Position numbers and translations under genes: made by a program. The notes under the pieces were generated by a model. The model made no database searches. It worked only from the letters and a program-made list of their open reading frames with translations, and was not told the DNA's origin. A DNA stretch of 64,000 nucleotides from Chrysoperla carnea. Its lineage: Eukaryota; Arthropoda; Insecta; Neuroptera; Chrysopidae. Location: NCBI RefSeq assembly GCF_905475395.1, contig NC_058341.1:65789501-65853500 (forward strand), in the 5' to 3' direction. Positions 1 to 11,316 of this stretch are shown in pieces. Within the stretch, counting starts at the first letter, position 1; every line of letters begins with the position of its first letter.

Positions 1-1282
1 TTAGTTTGCTTTTTTGTATTTGATGCTTGTGGAATTTTAATGCTTGGACTTTTATTTGTTCATCAATGGTTTTCATGTCCGTTTTGCTGTGTAATTCTTT
101 TATTTTCGCATATCCATCTTCGTTTAGGATTAGCCTGATACATTTGTTTTGAATTCGTTGTATTTTTGTTGTTTGTGTTTTTGACGCATTGCACCAGACC
201 GGAGCCGCGTTGGTGATGACTGGTTTTATTATTGCGTCATTCAACAATTTTTTGGATTTTTGTGTTAGTGCACTGTACCTGTTAAGCAATGGGTACAGTG
301 CGCGTATCACCCCGTGTCCCTTAGCCACCAAGTGGTTTATTTGTGGGATAAACGACATGCCCTTGTCCAGATAGACACCCAGATATTTCACCCTGTTGCT
401 GGTGGGGATACACATTCCGTTCACCTTTAATGGATTATTTATTTTTACGTTGGTGAATTTTTTGGTGAACAGAATGTGTTCCGTTTTTGCGTCATTTATT
501 TTAATCTTCTACATTTCTGTAAATTTTAGGATCATATTCAGGTGTATCTGTACTTGTTTTGTCGCAACTTGCGCGTGAAATGAATGCGCGTATATTGCGG
601 TATCGTCCGCGTATACCGCAAGGTTACTTTTTGCAAATCTTGGCATGTCGTTTATATATAGATTGAAAATGGTCGGTCCCAACACTGATCCCTGTGGGAC
701 CCCAGCTTTAATGTTTCTGGCTGTCGAAAATTTGTCGTTAATTTTTATTTTAAACTTTCGGTTTTTTAGATAGTTTGCCATCAATCTGCTGAGTGTCAGT
801 GGAAGATTGATGTTGGTGAGTTTTGAATTTTGTCTTGTCCTGGAGCCTTGTTATTGCGTAGTCGTTTAATCGTCTGTTTTAGTTCTTGTGGTGAGGTCAG
901 TTTTGTTCGTGTTTTGTGTTTGTCAGTTTGGTTTTCAAGTTGTAATACGGACTGACAGACTATGTTTTCTAGGGAGGAGGGGTTATTATTTTGTTATGTG
1001 GCTTCAATTGAATTAGCAATGAGATTAGCCTTTTGCTTATTCGTCATATAGCTGATATTATCTTTCAATAATGTGGGAATGTTTTCTTTTTTGTTTTTGA
1101 AAGATTTAGATATTCTCCACAGGGTTTTGTCACCTGGTTTAAGCGTTTTTAAAGTATTTTCCCATTGCTGATTCAATTGTTGCCTAATTTTTTGTCGGAT
1201 TTGTTTGTTTATTTTGTTTATGTCTGGTTTAACGTTTAACGCAGCGCGTCTGTGGTCTAGTCTTCGAAGAGCGTTACGCACT
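1..1282 (-). pseudogene. Jockey-type ORF2 remnant: linker and reverse transcriptase
   Basis: The product would copy the LINE RNA at the nicked target. The 994-1281 frame has the linker pattern typical of Jockey (basic helix, then a K-P-G-D-K-T-L-W segment). The fingers motif N-N-K-A-P-G-Q-D-K-I lies near 850-890. After the deletion the frame at 509-784 shows G-V-P-Q-G-S-V-L-G-P and the catalytic Y-A-D-D. The palm and thumb continue in the same frame below 508 after one in-frame TAG at about 508 and run off the window. Endonuclease and about a third of the RT are missing. Confidence 0.85.
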
Positions 1283-1286
1283 TTTA

Positions 1287-1869
1287 TTAAATTTCTTGAC
1301 TAAGGTCAAGTTTGGGCAAATTTATTTTTATTTCTTTTGTGTGTTTATTTTCTGTATTTATAATAGCACTTGTTATTTGTTGAAGCGCCATGTCAATATC
1401 ATCCTCACTTTCGTCATCGCTTTCGTCGTTGTTTTTTTGTAAGGGTGCAAAACGATTTTTGAGTGCTATTTTCGGGGGGTTGTTAATATTAACGTTTGAT
1501 GCTCTTGACGTTAGTTGATGGTTGTGTGAAAAACGCACTTATGTTCATTTGAGTTACCGGATTATTATCGTCCGTATCCATGTTGTTATTCACAGTTTCG
1601 TTGAAGTTTATCACATTTATTTGAGTTTCACCGTTATTTATTTTAATTGCTTCACTTGTTGAAGCACTATTGTCTGTAATTAGGGATATTTCATCACACG
1701 TGTCTCTATCACTATTTATTTTTGTGTCTTTTATCACTAATTTGTCACTTTTTTCACAAATTTTTGTGGATATATTTGGTGTATCCACCACTATCACTTT
1801 GTTGGTCGGTAAGGACTGGGCTTGCCCATCCTTATTTAGCCTTTTTACTGCACGAGGATTAGGCTTCAT
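1287..1869 (-). pseudogene. Jockey-type ORF1 N-terminal part
   Basis: Two overlapping frames (1489-1869 and 1287-1538) together give the N-terminal half of a Jockey ORF1 (Gag-like RNA-binding protein). The ATG is near 1869. The second frame holds the family hallmark L-K-N-R-F-A-P-L-Q followed by an acidic D/E-rich stretch. The frame changes between about 1490 and 1538, so a frameshift is present. The zinc knuckles normally found at the C-terminus are lost in the deletion that joins this part to the ORF2 linker. Confidence 0.75.
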
Positions 1870-1931
1870 GCAGCAACTTGGTTGTTTTTAAGTTTTATTG
1901 AACTTTTGTAAAAAAAAAAAACAATTTTTGA

Positions 1932-4494
1932 TTATCTAATCCTGTTATCTAAGCTTGTAGTAAAGACGATGCGCACACTACAGCTGTCGTACAGAGAATT
2001 TTGATGCAATTTGGTGTCTGAAATAGTGTCTTGATTTTTTTGGAATTTTTGTCTTATTGCAGCTAAAATAAAAAATTTAAATTATTTATGTACGTAATTA
2101 AATAAATAATAAAAAAAATTATTATAATTATGTATAAAATAATAACATATATTAACATACATAATAACATGATTAAGAAATAATTAATTAGTTATCAACG
2201 AAAGTAATGATGCACTATAAAATGAATTACATACTTTTTATAGAAGTGAAAAAATTTGTCTTTGAAAATTTTTTTGTTTAGTGTTGCTTTTACTGCCACA
2301 AACGACAGTGCTACGTCTCTTGATACGTAGCTCTAATAATATTACCCATGTTATGAGTAATGGTATTTTTTTTATCCAAACAATAGTATAAACGTTTATT
2401 CTGGAAGAGAAAATTTATTTAATTATCTGATTATATTATTATAATGATGCGCATTTTATCAAGTATGACAACTTCAACATTGCCAGAGTCACTATATTAG
2501 ATCTTTCTTATATTTATAAAATCAATATCTCATCAAAATTTCTAACTTCTCTCATTAGCGATTTAGGCTGGGTATCAACTTAAATATTTCTGATTTTAAA
2601 TAATACTGAAAATACTGAATAATTTTGAAAAAAAAAAATTCATCAAAATCGGAGCTGTTATTGAGGATTCCTGACTAAAAACATTCTTTGATGCGACTAT
2701 AAGATGAATTTAAAACGAAAGATTTGATTTGAAAAACTTACAATTTTATTCTTATATTTTTCCTGATTAGTACGCCAGTAAAATCTTACCAAAAAAACAG
2801 CTAAAATCACATAACGCGATGTAAAGTTAAATTTTTGATATGTAATTCCGAACCTTTAGGAGAGTGTAAAACCACATTTTGCAATCAAAAAAGAGGCTGT
2901 GCTACCGGCATAATAAAATTTTCGGACTTTTTTCAGTTTTTGCAGTTCAATTCAAAAACTATGAGCTTTTGGCATTAGTTGCTAGTATCATTTGAAAAAT
3001 AAACTAAATTTGTAACAATTTAGGCCGACCCACAGTGCCGTCTGTCCAATACTTTTTGGGATATGATGCTTGAAAAATTTCAGAAATGCTAAAATTTTGA
3101 GTCTCTCAAGATAAAACAAAACAAACAAAAGATTATAGTTTATTAAAAACTTACAATTTTATTCTTATATTTTTCCTCTTTTAATTTTTCATTGAATTTA
3201 TCAAAATCTTCCATTGTTGATATGGGAAATTCTTATTTTTGGACCACGTGACCTCCTTCGTTATCTGTTTGACTCGAATCTAACAGCAGAGAACTGTTAT
3301 TTTTTTTTTATTTCAGTCAGAATTTGAGTTACGTCAGCAGATATGTTCATGATTTGGCCTTTTAAATTTGCAAGTTGCTTTGACAGACTGTTGTAATTTT
3401 AGTTCATACGCTCAAGCAAAAAATCTGTTGAAAATAATATATATATTAATAATATATATAAATATTATAACGATTACTTCATTCCATGATTGCAGAATAA
3501 AATCCATATGACCTTAGTTAATTATAGATATTGTATTGATAAACAAATTTTTTCCTTACCATTGGATAGTGTATTTTTTGTTGATGATGAACTTGATCTA
3601 GCTTTTAATATGGTCATTTCAGCTTCTGTGTCGGATTTATTATATTGAGGTTGATTATCAGCAATTGTTGCTAAATTTGGTTTGATTTTTGTCACTTCTC
3701 TATGTTTAGTTGATGATGATTGTGATGGTGATAATGATGATGGTGAACTAATCCTTTTTCTTTTTTTTGAGCCATCAATGTAGTTTTTATTTATTTTCTT
3801 AAAAGGTTTAGATAACGATGACGGTGATGATAAGGATGACGAGGATGCTATTGATGATGATGAGTTGTGACTTTTTCTTTTTAAACATTTTGTAAAACGT
3901 CTTTCTGTTTGAGAAGGTTTCTTCACTTTTTTTGGACTTAATTTCTTCGATTCTAGTGGAATAAAAAAATTAAATTAATATTTGAAATAGAATAAATAAA
4001 ATGGCAGTAGCATAGCTTAATTAATTGTATAAAAATTAACAATTAAAAATAAATTGACATCAATTAATATCCCTTGTCAAAAAATTTGTTCTTTTTTCAA
4101 TCAAACATGTTCTTTTTTCAATCTTAATAATTTTTTCTCTGCCTCTTCCATTGTATCTGATAACATCAATTGTAATTATGAATTACTTTCTTGTTATTAT
4201 GACAATAAGATATTAATTTTAATAAATCTATAATTCAAATAACAATTCATTACCTGCTACGCCACGTATTTGAACAGGAAACGTTGGCCATGTCGGATCA
4301 GACTCTTTACAATATTTCACCATCGTTTGTAATAATTTGCAATTTTTAGAATTTTTCAGCAATAATTCAGACATATATTTACATCGGGTACCACCGTTTT
4401 CTTTATAATGATCTAACCAAGAACTTGGGACTATATCTATTTCTTTACTGGATGAATCATTTACAAATAAAACTAATACGTATTTATAAGTCAT
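1932..4494 (-). pseudogene. DUF4806-type multi-exon gene, degraded
   Basis: Six exons can be placed on the minus strand: 4254-4494, about 4105-4156, 3560-3952, 3155-3424, 2235-2400 and 1932-2062. Most have GT/AG borders, and exon 1 joins exon 2 in phase. Exon 1 has the family's N-terminal block (I-D-I-V-P-S-S-W, then C-K-Y-M); exon 2 reads D-T-M-E-E-A-E-K-K; exon 3 is a basic, serine-rich spacer; exon 4 holds a heptad-like coil and then the DUF4806 start F-P-I-S-T-M-E-D-F-D-K-F; exons 5 and 6 complete DUF4806, ending near the stop at 1932. Stops in exon 4 (including TAA just before F-P-I-S) and a frameshift in exon 5 show that it is dead. Function of the family is unknown. A 5' relative lies at 58894-59283. 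Confidence 0.72.
2732..3177. repeat. 33-bp direct repeat, 413 bp apart
   Basis: The same 33 bases occur at 2732-2764 and 3145-3177. The right copy is the end of DUF4806 exon 4 with its splice donor; the left copy lies inside the following intron. The 380 bases between them have no clear coding content. Either a local duplication or an insertion flanked by a long target duplication could explain it. Confidence 0.8.
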
Positions 4495-4675
4495 CTGAAA
4501 AAACGGATTATTGAAATAAAAAATTATTTTAAGGAATAGCAAAGAATTTTAATGTACTTTTTCAATGATTTCTGGCTAACCTTGTATGATTTACGTAATT
4601 AAACTTAAAAACGAAGCTTTAAACAACACAAATTTCTAAATAACCTAATTATTTTATTTATTCAGTTTCTTTATC

Positions 4676-6571
4676 ACACTTTTAAATTTCTTCTCTCGTT
4701 GTATGGAAAAGTTCCTTCAGAACTTCTCCATACAACGAGAGGGTCGACCTTAAGATTTGATAACGGTGCCGTAATATATAAGTCTAACTCGGTATTTTTG
4801 GTCGTTGACGTGTTAGCTGCCATTATTTTTTCATGGTGTACCTGCCATATATTTTGTTCGTCGAGGGCCGCTTCAGATGATACAGAATGAGCCACTGCCA
4901 GAATGTCGTCATTTCTGGTGATCGAACTCAAACATTGATTAGTATAATTAATTGTTTTTGACAAGGATAATGGCTCATCTAAATGAATTTTTTTGAATCT
5001 AGGATCCAAAAAAGTTGCGACCGAGAAAAGGTGAACTTTTTGGATGTTTTCAAATCTTTTACTTAATTCTGTTTGCAGTGATTTTTTTAATTGGTTTGCC
5101 AAATCACTGGTTATTGTTGTTGCGTCTAAAAGAGTTCTTAAGCACTTGATAATAGGTATGGCTTTGCTAGCTGTAACATATTTCTCAGCGCTAATTTCTT
5201 CGGTGACATTATGAAAAGGCTTTAAAATTTTTTCAATTTCTTTCAGCACAACAATTTCGTTTGCTTGAAGCATTTGAGGTGCATTCGGGTGGTTTAGTAA
5301 AATAGACCCTATTGTACTGCTCATTAACACAAAACGTTCAATCATAAATAATTGTGAGTTCCATCTTGTAGATACGTCTCCTACCAAATGCTTTAATTTT
5401 CCTTCGGCAACTTTTTGCTGCATTTGCAGCTGTCGAAGTTCTTCAGCTCCTACACCACTTTGGTGGAACCAAGTCACGATTTTTCGGACTTTATCCAAAA
5501 ACAGTTTCACTTCAGTAGAATTCACAGAATTTTCAACCACTAAATTTAGTGTATGTGCTAAGCATCGAATATGTTTAGCTCGACCAAAAGTTATTTCAAT
5601 AGCTTTAACTATGTTACTGCCATTATCAGTGGTAACACTAACAATTTTTTCAATAGGCAAACCCCAATCTTCACATACTTTCAAAATCATCTCGGATAAG
5701 TATTCTCCAGTGTGGTTGTCATGAAGTGGTTCACATGCGATGCTCATTGACTTCATTTCAAAGTTTTCTATGAAATGCACTGTCACACCTAAAAAACTTC
5801 TTAATTGCATATCTTTCCATTCATCAATTGTGAGACAGACATTTTTAACAGATTTTAATTTTTGTTTGATTAGGGTTTTTTTATCTTCATATTTAGTATC
5901 AATAAGATCTGTGATAGTTTTACGACATGGAACCTGATACAAAGGAGCCACAGTCTTCATGAACTTTCTAAAACCTGTCCCTTCTACAATACTGTAAGGT
6001 AGACTGTCCCGACATATCATTTCTGCGATGGTTTGCGTTATTTGTTTATTTTTATCGCCATTTGAAGCGTATGCTGAAATTTTCATAAAAGCAGCTCCAA
6101 TACTTGATTTCGCCCGTTTAGGTGTTAAAGATAAAACTTCACCTTCTGTTGATGAGCTTTGCACCAATGAATTATTCTCCAACTTCGTAGAATCATTAAC
6201 ATCAACTTCACGTAAATTCTGCAACGATAAAAATAGAAAAAGATAGAATCAAAAAGATTTTTATTACTTTATTCATGTTATCAAAATTTTGATATAAATA
6301 ATAGAATCATAAATGCATTATTATCCTCTAAAATAATAAACTACAGTCATAAGGACCATAATAAATAATAACTAGTTCATCGAATGATTAATGTTACCTC
6401 GTCAGTTTGTAAGACAGCGGAATGTTTTCTTTCCATATGTTGTTTCAAGTTTGTAGTTTTACTACACGTCTTTAATTCTTTTGTACAGTATTTACATTTT
6501 GCAATAGCATTATTCTTCATTATAAAATGCTGTCGCCAGCTACTTCTAGGTGTTTTACCAGTGGAAGACAT
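4676..6571 (-). pseudogene. hAT transposase with BED finger (ZBED-like), C-terminally truncated
   Basis: A cut-and-paste transposase that would act in the nucleus on the element ends. Exon 1 (6398-6571) codes for a BED zinc finger: C-K-Y-C, then H-M-E-R-K-H. Exon 2 (4676-6218) follows in phase with good GT/AG borders. It shows T-I-D-E-W-K-D (first catalytic Asp region), T-T-D-N-G-S-N (second) and C-L-A-H-T-L-N-L. The frame is open over about 510 codons but leaves the family pattern at the D-P-L-V-V-W start of the hAT dimerisation domain, where a 22-bp inverted duplication replaces the rest. The dimerisation domain is therefore lost and the protein probably inactive, though the main frame has no stop. 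Confidence 0.85.
4693..4741. repeat. 22-bp inverted repeat hairpin at the hAT breakpoint
   Basis: Arms 4693-4714 and 4720-4741 are reverse complements with one mismatch; the loop is 5 bases. The arm is native hAT coding sequence on one side and its inverted copy on the other, so it looks like a fold-back repair product. Confidence 0.9.
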
Positions 6572-6904
6572 TTTTATGCTTCAAAATAATTATTTTGATA
6601 CCTCAAAACTTCAAAAATAAAAATAAATACAAAAAGGATCAACTTACTATTTGATAAAAACATTCACTTTTAATTAAATTGACTATATTGACATACTTTT
6701 AATTATATTGCATAATTTTTAATTACTTTAGGACTGGCTGATAAGCCTGATAGATTTCAACATAGGGTATTTTCCCGCGCATTCTCTATACAAGCTAATT
6801 ATGTATCAGTACGTACAGATGGCGCTAATTTTTTGATCGACTTGCTCGCATGTAGTAAACTTACTTACCTATTTTTTTCATTTATCACACAGATGGCACT
6901 ATTT

Positions 6905-7050
6905 ACAAAAATCGATTTAAAATGGGTAATTTATATAATCGATTCATTAAAAATCGATTTTTACAATTAATAAAATCGATTACAAAAAATCGACAATAAG
7001 AAAAAAAAAATCGATTTAAATAAAAATCGATTATTAATTCACTTCCCTAG
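6905..7050 (-). repeat. hAT terminal region with repeated AATCGATT
   Basis: At least six AATCGATT octamers (self-complementary) and one AATCGAC lie between about 6908 and 7033, next to the element end. Such subterminal repeats usually bind the BED finger of hAT transposases; that role here is inference. 6572-6904, between the start codon and this cluster, shows no gene. Confidence 0.6.
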
Positions 7051-8465
7051 CTCTAATGTGAGAATACCATTTTTGTTGATTTCTTCTTCGTGGTCTGGAG
7101 TATTGTGACATAGTATATTTAGTGAAATTGGTTTAGAAGTGATGAATAGCCATTGTGTGGGGTTTATGTTTTGCCAAATTTCAACATCTGCGTGCATGGT
7201 TTTAATTTCGCATGACTTAGGAATTGTTTTGGTGATTTTTGAAAATAATTGTATTTCGCAGCTGTTTTCGTTGTTTTTTCTAAATGTAGGGATTGATCTG
7301 CATAACCGTTGATTCCCGAAGAGTTCCTTACAGTTGTCCAGAGTCTTTAACATTGCATATTGTGTTCTCGGTTTTGAAAATAGGATAAAAGGACTTTCAG
7401 GTTGAATGTAAGAGAAAACGTATGAGTTATTTAAATGAGGTGTTGGAAGAGGATAAACTTGAAATAAGTCATAGTCATTTAACGATGTTATTGGAATTCC
7501 TAATTTAATAATTAATTTATTGTTTTGTAAAAAGGCTTTAACACCTATAATTTTGTAGTACAATTCTGTCGTTTGCATATTTAAGGGAATTGGAAGAGAA
7601 TATTTATATGAAATTAGTTTTAACTCGTCGTAAAGTGTTTTAGGGGTGACCGTGTTATAGTCTATTATGCCGTGTCTAATTAAGGTGAGATCTAATAGAT
7701 ATTTCTCGATTTGGAGTAATAATTCGTTCGCGATATTTGATTAGAGAGTAACGTGTTCTATTACAGAGATTTCTGTTCGTTCTCTTTGTATCAAGTTTGT
7801 AGTTGTTTTGGAGTAATTGTTGAATATTATTATTGAGTATGTTTTCATTGTTTTGCAAATTAGTTAATGAGTTGTTAAAATTTTGAATAGTCGAGGAGAT
7901 TATGCGAACTTGTTGTTGCATGAGTGTATGTGCTTGTCTTTGGTCGTCTATTAAGGATTTTATTGAGTCTGAGTAAAATATTGCGTCGTCGGCATCGGGA
8001 GTACCGAAAAGCCATTTGAGACCGGTTGAGACGCCATTGATTATTCCTCTTTTCTGTCGAGTATGATTTTGAAGAGTAGATCATTTATTTTTTATTTGAT
8101 TTATAGTATTGTGTAATTCTTGCATTTGATTTTACAATAAGAGATGCTGTAATTTTCGTCGTCCATTAAATGACATAATGTGATTGCTTTGGTATATTGA
8201 TTGTTAACTAATTCTAATTGATTATCTAATAGGTTAAGTTATAATATATTAATAAAGAATATTTTTGGTTGCTTGTTTTAGCGGTACCAAGATGTTTATA
8301 AAATAGACCGGAAGAGGTTTTAATTTGTTCGATCTTGTAGGATTGTGTTACTAGGACCTGGATCATGAGGGATATTAGTATTATTATCTGGTTCATTGTT
8401 GTCGATTGAAACAAAAGGTTTCAGATTGTTAAAATGATATGTGCGACGTTTGGTACAGTCAATCT
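7051..8465 (-). pseudogene. Errantivirus-type env (baculovirus F-like fusion protein), broken
   Basis: The Env of errantiviruses is a membrane fusion glycoprotein related to baculovirus F. Fragments run from a hydrophobic signal-like N-terminus (start near 8396-8414, overlapping the end of integrase in another frame, as usual when env is read from a spliced RNA) through a small N-terminal part. A furin-type R-Q-K-R site lies near 8045 with a glycine-containing fusion-peptide-like stretch after it, followed by a helical region (7676-7921) and the ectodomain (7039-7578 frame). At least three frame changes and stops break it, and the hAT insertion at 7050 removes the membrane anchor. Described only; it cannot make a working protein. 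Confidence 0.75.
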
Positions 8466-8473
8466 GGCATTTT

Positions 8474-9995
8474 GACTGGAAAAAATTTCAATGGTGGATC
8501 TGAGGTTATAGATCGTTAGGGGGGCATGTAAATAACTTAAAAAAAATTAAGAGAATTTTTCGTTCCGCTGTTTTTGAGAAAATCCAAAAAAATGGGAAAA
8601 AATTTGGAATGCGTTTTTCTCGGAATCTGTTGGTTTAAGGGAAAAGTTTTTCAAATAAAAAATGTAGAGGACATTGTCGGCTACATTTTTTGTCATTGAA
8701 GCAACGTCATACGAGTTAAATTACAAAAAGTAGGTGGCGCTAAAATATCAAAAAAAGTGTTTTTCACGATTTTCATTAAGAAAAAATGATTTTTTTGTAA
8801 AAGTGTAAATGAAAAAGTTGTTTGACTCAAAATTAGTTTCAACTTTTATTTAAACAATTTTTTTGTAAAACTTACCGTTTTTGAAATACAGCTTGCTAAA
8901 GAGTACACATCGGACATTTTTTATGCCGTGCTGTGTTTGAGATTGTTGTAGAATTTAAAATTGAATTGATTGTTCGAAAATACTTTCAACTGCAGTAAAT
9001 TTTTTTTAACAAATATTGAAATAAACAGTTAACAACATTACCAATGTATTATCAATTATTGTAAACTTTTTGTAAACATAAATTTAACAAAACATAGAAG
9101 TGAAAAATTGTTTACAATAACTTATATTGCAATTCAAAATTTTTTTATTTCATAATATTTTAATTTTGCAATTTTCATGAAATAAAAGAATAGAAAATGA
9201 ACTTGATATCAAAATTGACAAAATGAACTTGATATCAAAAAACGTCTCGTGGCACTTGATGTGAAGAACGATTGTTTTGCTTTCATCCTTGAGTAATTTT
9301 TCGATTGTTAAATCATCTCTAATTGTGCTAGCTCTTATTAATTTTTCCCGAATTTTTGCATCCACAATTCTTTTTTCACCCACTTCAACAGTTCTATTAC
9401 ACACGAAACAGATATTTATTTTACTCTCCAAAACTCACATAGGAACTGAAAAATGTACTATTCATAGACAGTTAGGCAGATGTTAGAAACCGGTCCTTTG
9501 TTCGTACTATGCCGACTCGCCCGGCGAAAGTTACAAAAGAACCGTTAACTACGGTGCGTTGCATTTTTGGCCTATAGCTCGGAAACGGTAAGTTTTTCAT
9601 AAAAATTGTTTAAATAAAAGTTGAAGCTAATTTTGAGTCAAATAATTTTCTCATTTACACTTTTACAAAAAAATCATTTTTTCTTAATGAAAATCGTGAA
9701 AAACACTTTTTTTGATACTTTAGCGCCACCTACTTTTTGTAATTTAACTCGTATGACGTTGCTTCAATGACATAAAATGTAGCCGACAATGTCCTCTACA
9801 TTTTTTATTTGAAAAACTTTTCCCTTAAATCAATAGATTCCGAGAAAAACGCATTCCAAATTTTTTTTCCCATTTTTTTTGGATTTTCTCAAAAACAGCG
9901 GAACGAAAAATTCTCTTAATTTTTTTTAAAGTTATTTACATGCCTCCCTAACGATATATAACCTCAGATTCACCATTGAAATTTTTTTCAGGTCC
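8474..9995. mobile_element. Long-TIR (fold-back-like) element inside integrase
   Basis: Two arms of about 410 bp (8474-8882 and 9583-9995) are inverted copies of each other with few differences. The arms contain no long ORF. The core (8883-9582) holds one minus-strand coding fragment. The element cuts the integrase C-terminus: the last integrase codons resume at about 8465. No clear target duplication was found. Superfamily not recognised. Confidence 0.8.
9150..9431 (-). CDS. Zinc-binding N-terminal domain of an unclassified TE protein
   Basis: A 93-codon frame in the core of the long-TIR element. It starts near the beginning with C-F-V-C-N-R and has a later H-I-K-C-H, spaced as a four-ligand zinc site, with a K-I-R-E-K-L basic-hydrophobic middle. 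This layout recalls the first domain of large uncharacterised TE-encoded proteins found in insects and cnidarians. After residue 67 the sequence becomes hydrophobic and probably reads into non-coding DNA. It is a fragment, possibly one exon; function unknown. Confidence 0.4.
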   Translation of the reverse strand: MESKINICFVCNRTVEVGEKRIVDAKIREKLIRASTIRDDLTIEKLLKDESKTIVLHIKCHETFFDIKFILSILISSSFSILLFHENCKIKIL

Positions 9996-10009
9996 GGCCG
10001 TTTTTTCGT

Positions 10010-10296
10010 CTAGATTGGCTGAATCAGTTTTTCTTTAGATATTTCTAAAGTGGCTGTATTGTTATTGTGGATTTGAATGATTTTGTAAGGACCTTTAAAT
10101 TCTGGATTTAATTTTGTATTTTGAGCCTTAGATGAATTGTCTTTTAGTAAGACAAGTTGGTTTTCTGTGAATTGATATATGCGGTTGTGAGTTTTATCGT
10201 AATGTATTTTTGAAGAGTGTTTTGTTTTAATTAATTGTTCTTTCGCAGTTTCGCGAATGAGTTTTAGTTTGTTTGTCGTGTCTTGGAATTGCTATG
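10010..10296 (-). pseudogene. Gypsy integrase C-terminal domain
   Basis: An open minus-strand stretch gives the integrase tail: a helical R-E-T-A-K-E-Q-L part, an H-Y-D-K-T-H-N-R motif and the small SH3-like fold pattern F-K-G-P-Y-K-I. A TAG follows at the border with the long-TIR element. The final residues continue on the other side (below about 8470). It belongs between the catalytic core at 11317-11723 and env. Confidence 0.8.
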
Positions 10297-11316
10297 TAGT
10301 TGCCCTGGTTCCCAATTATTGGTGAACTGGTGTTGGAGTTTTGGGGTCCGTCACGTGTGAGGGTGTTAAATGTGGAATTTGTATGGGGCACCCAATTTCC
10401 CAGAGGTCCTTTGAGGCTGGTTCACTAGCAAGCTTAGATGTTGACAAACCTGGGTTCATGCAGGCTGAACGAATTAGACATGAGTCCAAACGACGTCGAC
10501 TAAATGTTGTTCAAATTTGGGTACGGAACTGTCCGTTTGATTCACAAATGGTTCAACTTATGTGAGTCCGACTTTACTTATTGACAGTTGTTAGTAATAA
10601 ATTTCAGAAACTCAAATGTCAAATACATATGTGTACGATGAACGTGGAATTTATCGTTTGTATAATTCGACGTCGCGATTTGGATGAATGTCCAATCTGT
10701 TCTTGTGTTGGCGAAACTTTTAGGTGTGTTCGTATTAGTGGGATAATTACAATCAAATTTGGACTATGTTGGATAAAATTGTAGGTTATGTTTACCTGTA
10801 AAATGTTGAGTGTTCAATCCCTTGGAGCATAGACTTGTCGAAATCCGTTATATAATTGGAGTTTTAATTTAATATCCTCCGATTCTTGGATGACAAACTC
10901 CTAATTGAAACCCACGTGTTGGACGTATCTTCCACAGGTAATCTCGTATTTTGAATAATAAAAAAAGATGAATTTGTTTAAAGATAATTTATTTTGTTTT
11001 AGGTATTTATCCAGAAAGTACAAAATCGAAGCACAGTTGATTGAAACAATTTAAGTAATGCTACTCGATTGAAACAATTTAAGTAATTATTTTATACGTG
11101 TCTTCACTACGAAGTTCAGATAATAATTGAGAAAAGGGGTAAGATCGTTGTTTTTCTGTTTTAGGATGTAGGTGGGGTTTTGGAGGCAAAATTGTCACCA
11201 ACCAGTTGAACAAAAACATAACTATTATGTTTGTATGAAGTTATGTTATGCAGTGACTCTGATGAAATTTCCCTATAAATAAGGCTGAATCTACTAATGT
11301 ATTTTTAGCAGATTCA
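10297..11316. other. Unclassified 1 kb insertion in integrase
   Basis: This block separates the integrase core from its C-terminal part, so it was inserted. Its borders carry inverted CTATGTAG / CTACATA. It is more GC-balanced than its surroundings at 10330-10560. A 21-bp direct repeat sits at 11039-11059 and 11067-11087. Short plus-strand ORFs (10341-10565, 10581-10784) match nothing I recognise. No LTR or long inverted repeat was found. Confidence 0.5.

Larger units (their letters stand above)
1..1905 (-). mobile_element. Jockey-type LINE, internally deleted, 3' end outside the window
   Basis: Minus-strand non-LTR retrotransposon. Reading from right to left there is an ORF1 start (near 1869), then at once the linker between endonuclease and reverse transcriptase, then the reverse transcriptase up to position 1. 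The apurinic endonuclease is absent, so a deletion near 1283 joins ORF1 to the linker. A second deletion near 815-825 removes the front half of the RT palm. The 5' end lies near 1905 beside an A-run (1911-1922). It resembles but is clearly diverged from the Jockey-type copy at 46997-54285. Too damaged to move by itself. Confidence 0.85.
4676..7050 (-). mobile_element. hAT transposon, one end intact, other end broken
   Basis: Minus-strand hAT element. The right end is placed at 7050: read on the minus strand it starts TAGGGAAGTG and runs into a cluster of AATCGATT motifs, the arrangement seen at the ends of many hAT elements. The element enters the env frame of the errantivirus remnant at 7051 and ends it. 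The left side stops inside the transposase at the hairpin 4693-4741, with no matching terminal repeat or 8-bp target duplication visible, so the 3' end is lost. Confidence 0.7.

Noticed and set aside
2328-2340. Left target duplication of the hAT (AGCTCTAAT also at 7048)
   Set aside because: The match is short, the site lies in a DUF4806 exon, and no hAT terminal repeat adjoins it.
7051-8465. Exogenous or polydnavirus-derived envelope gene
   Set aside because: It is in the normal env place of a Gypsy element with gag and pol on the same strand; no other viral genes are present.
10341-10784. Two short plus-strand genes
   Set aside because: No recognisable domain, and they lie in an insert whose coding status is unknown; length is compatible with chance.
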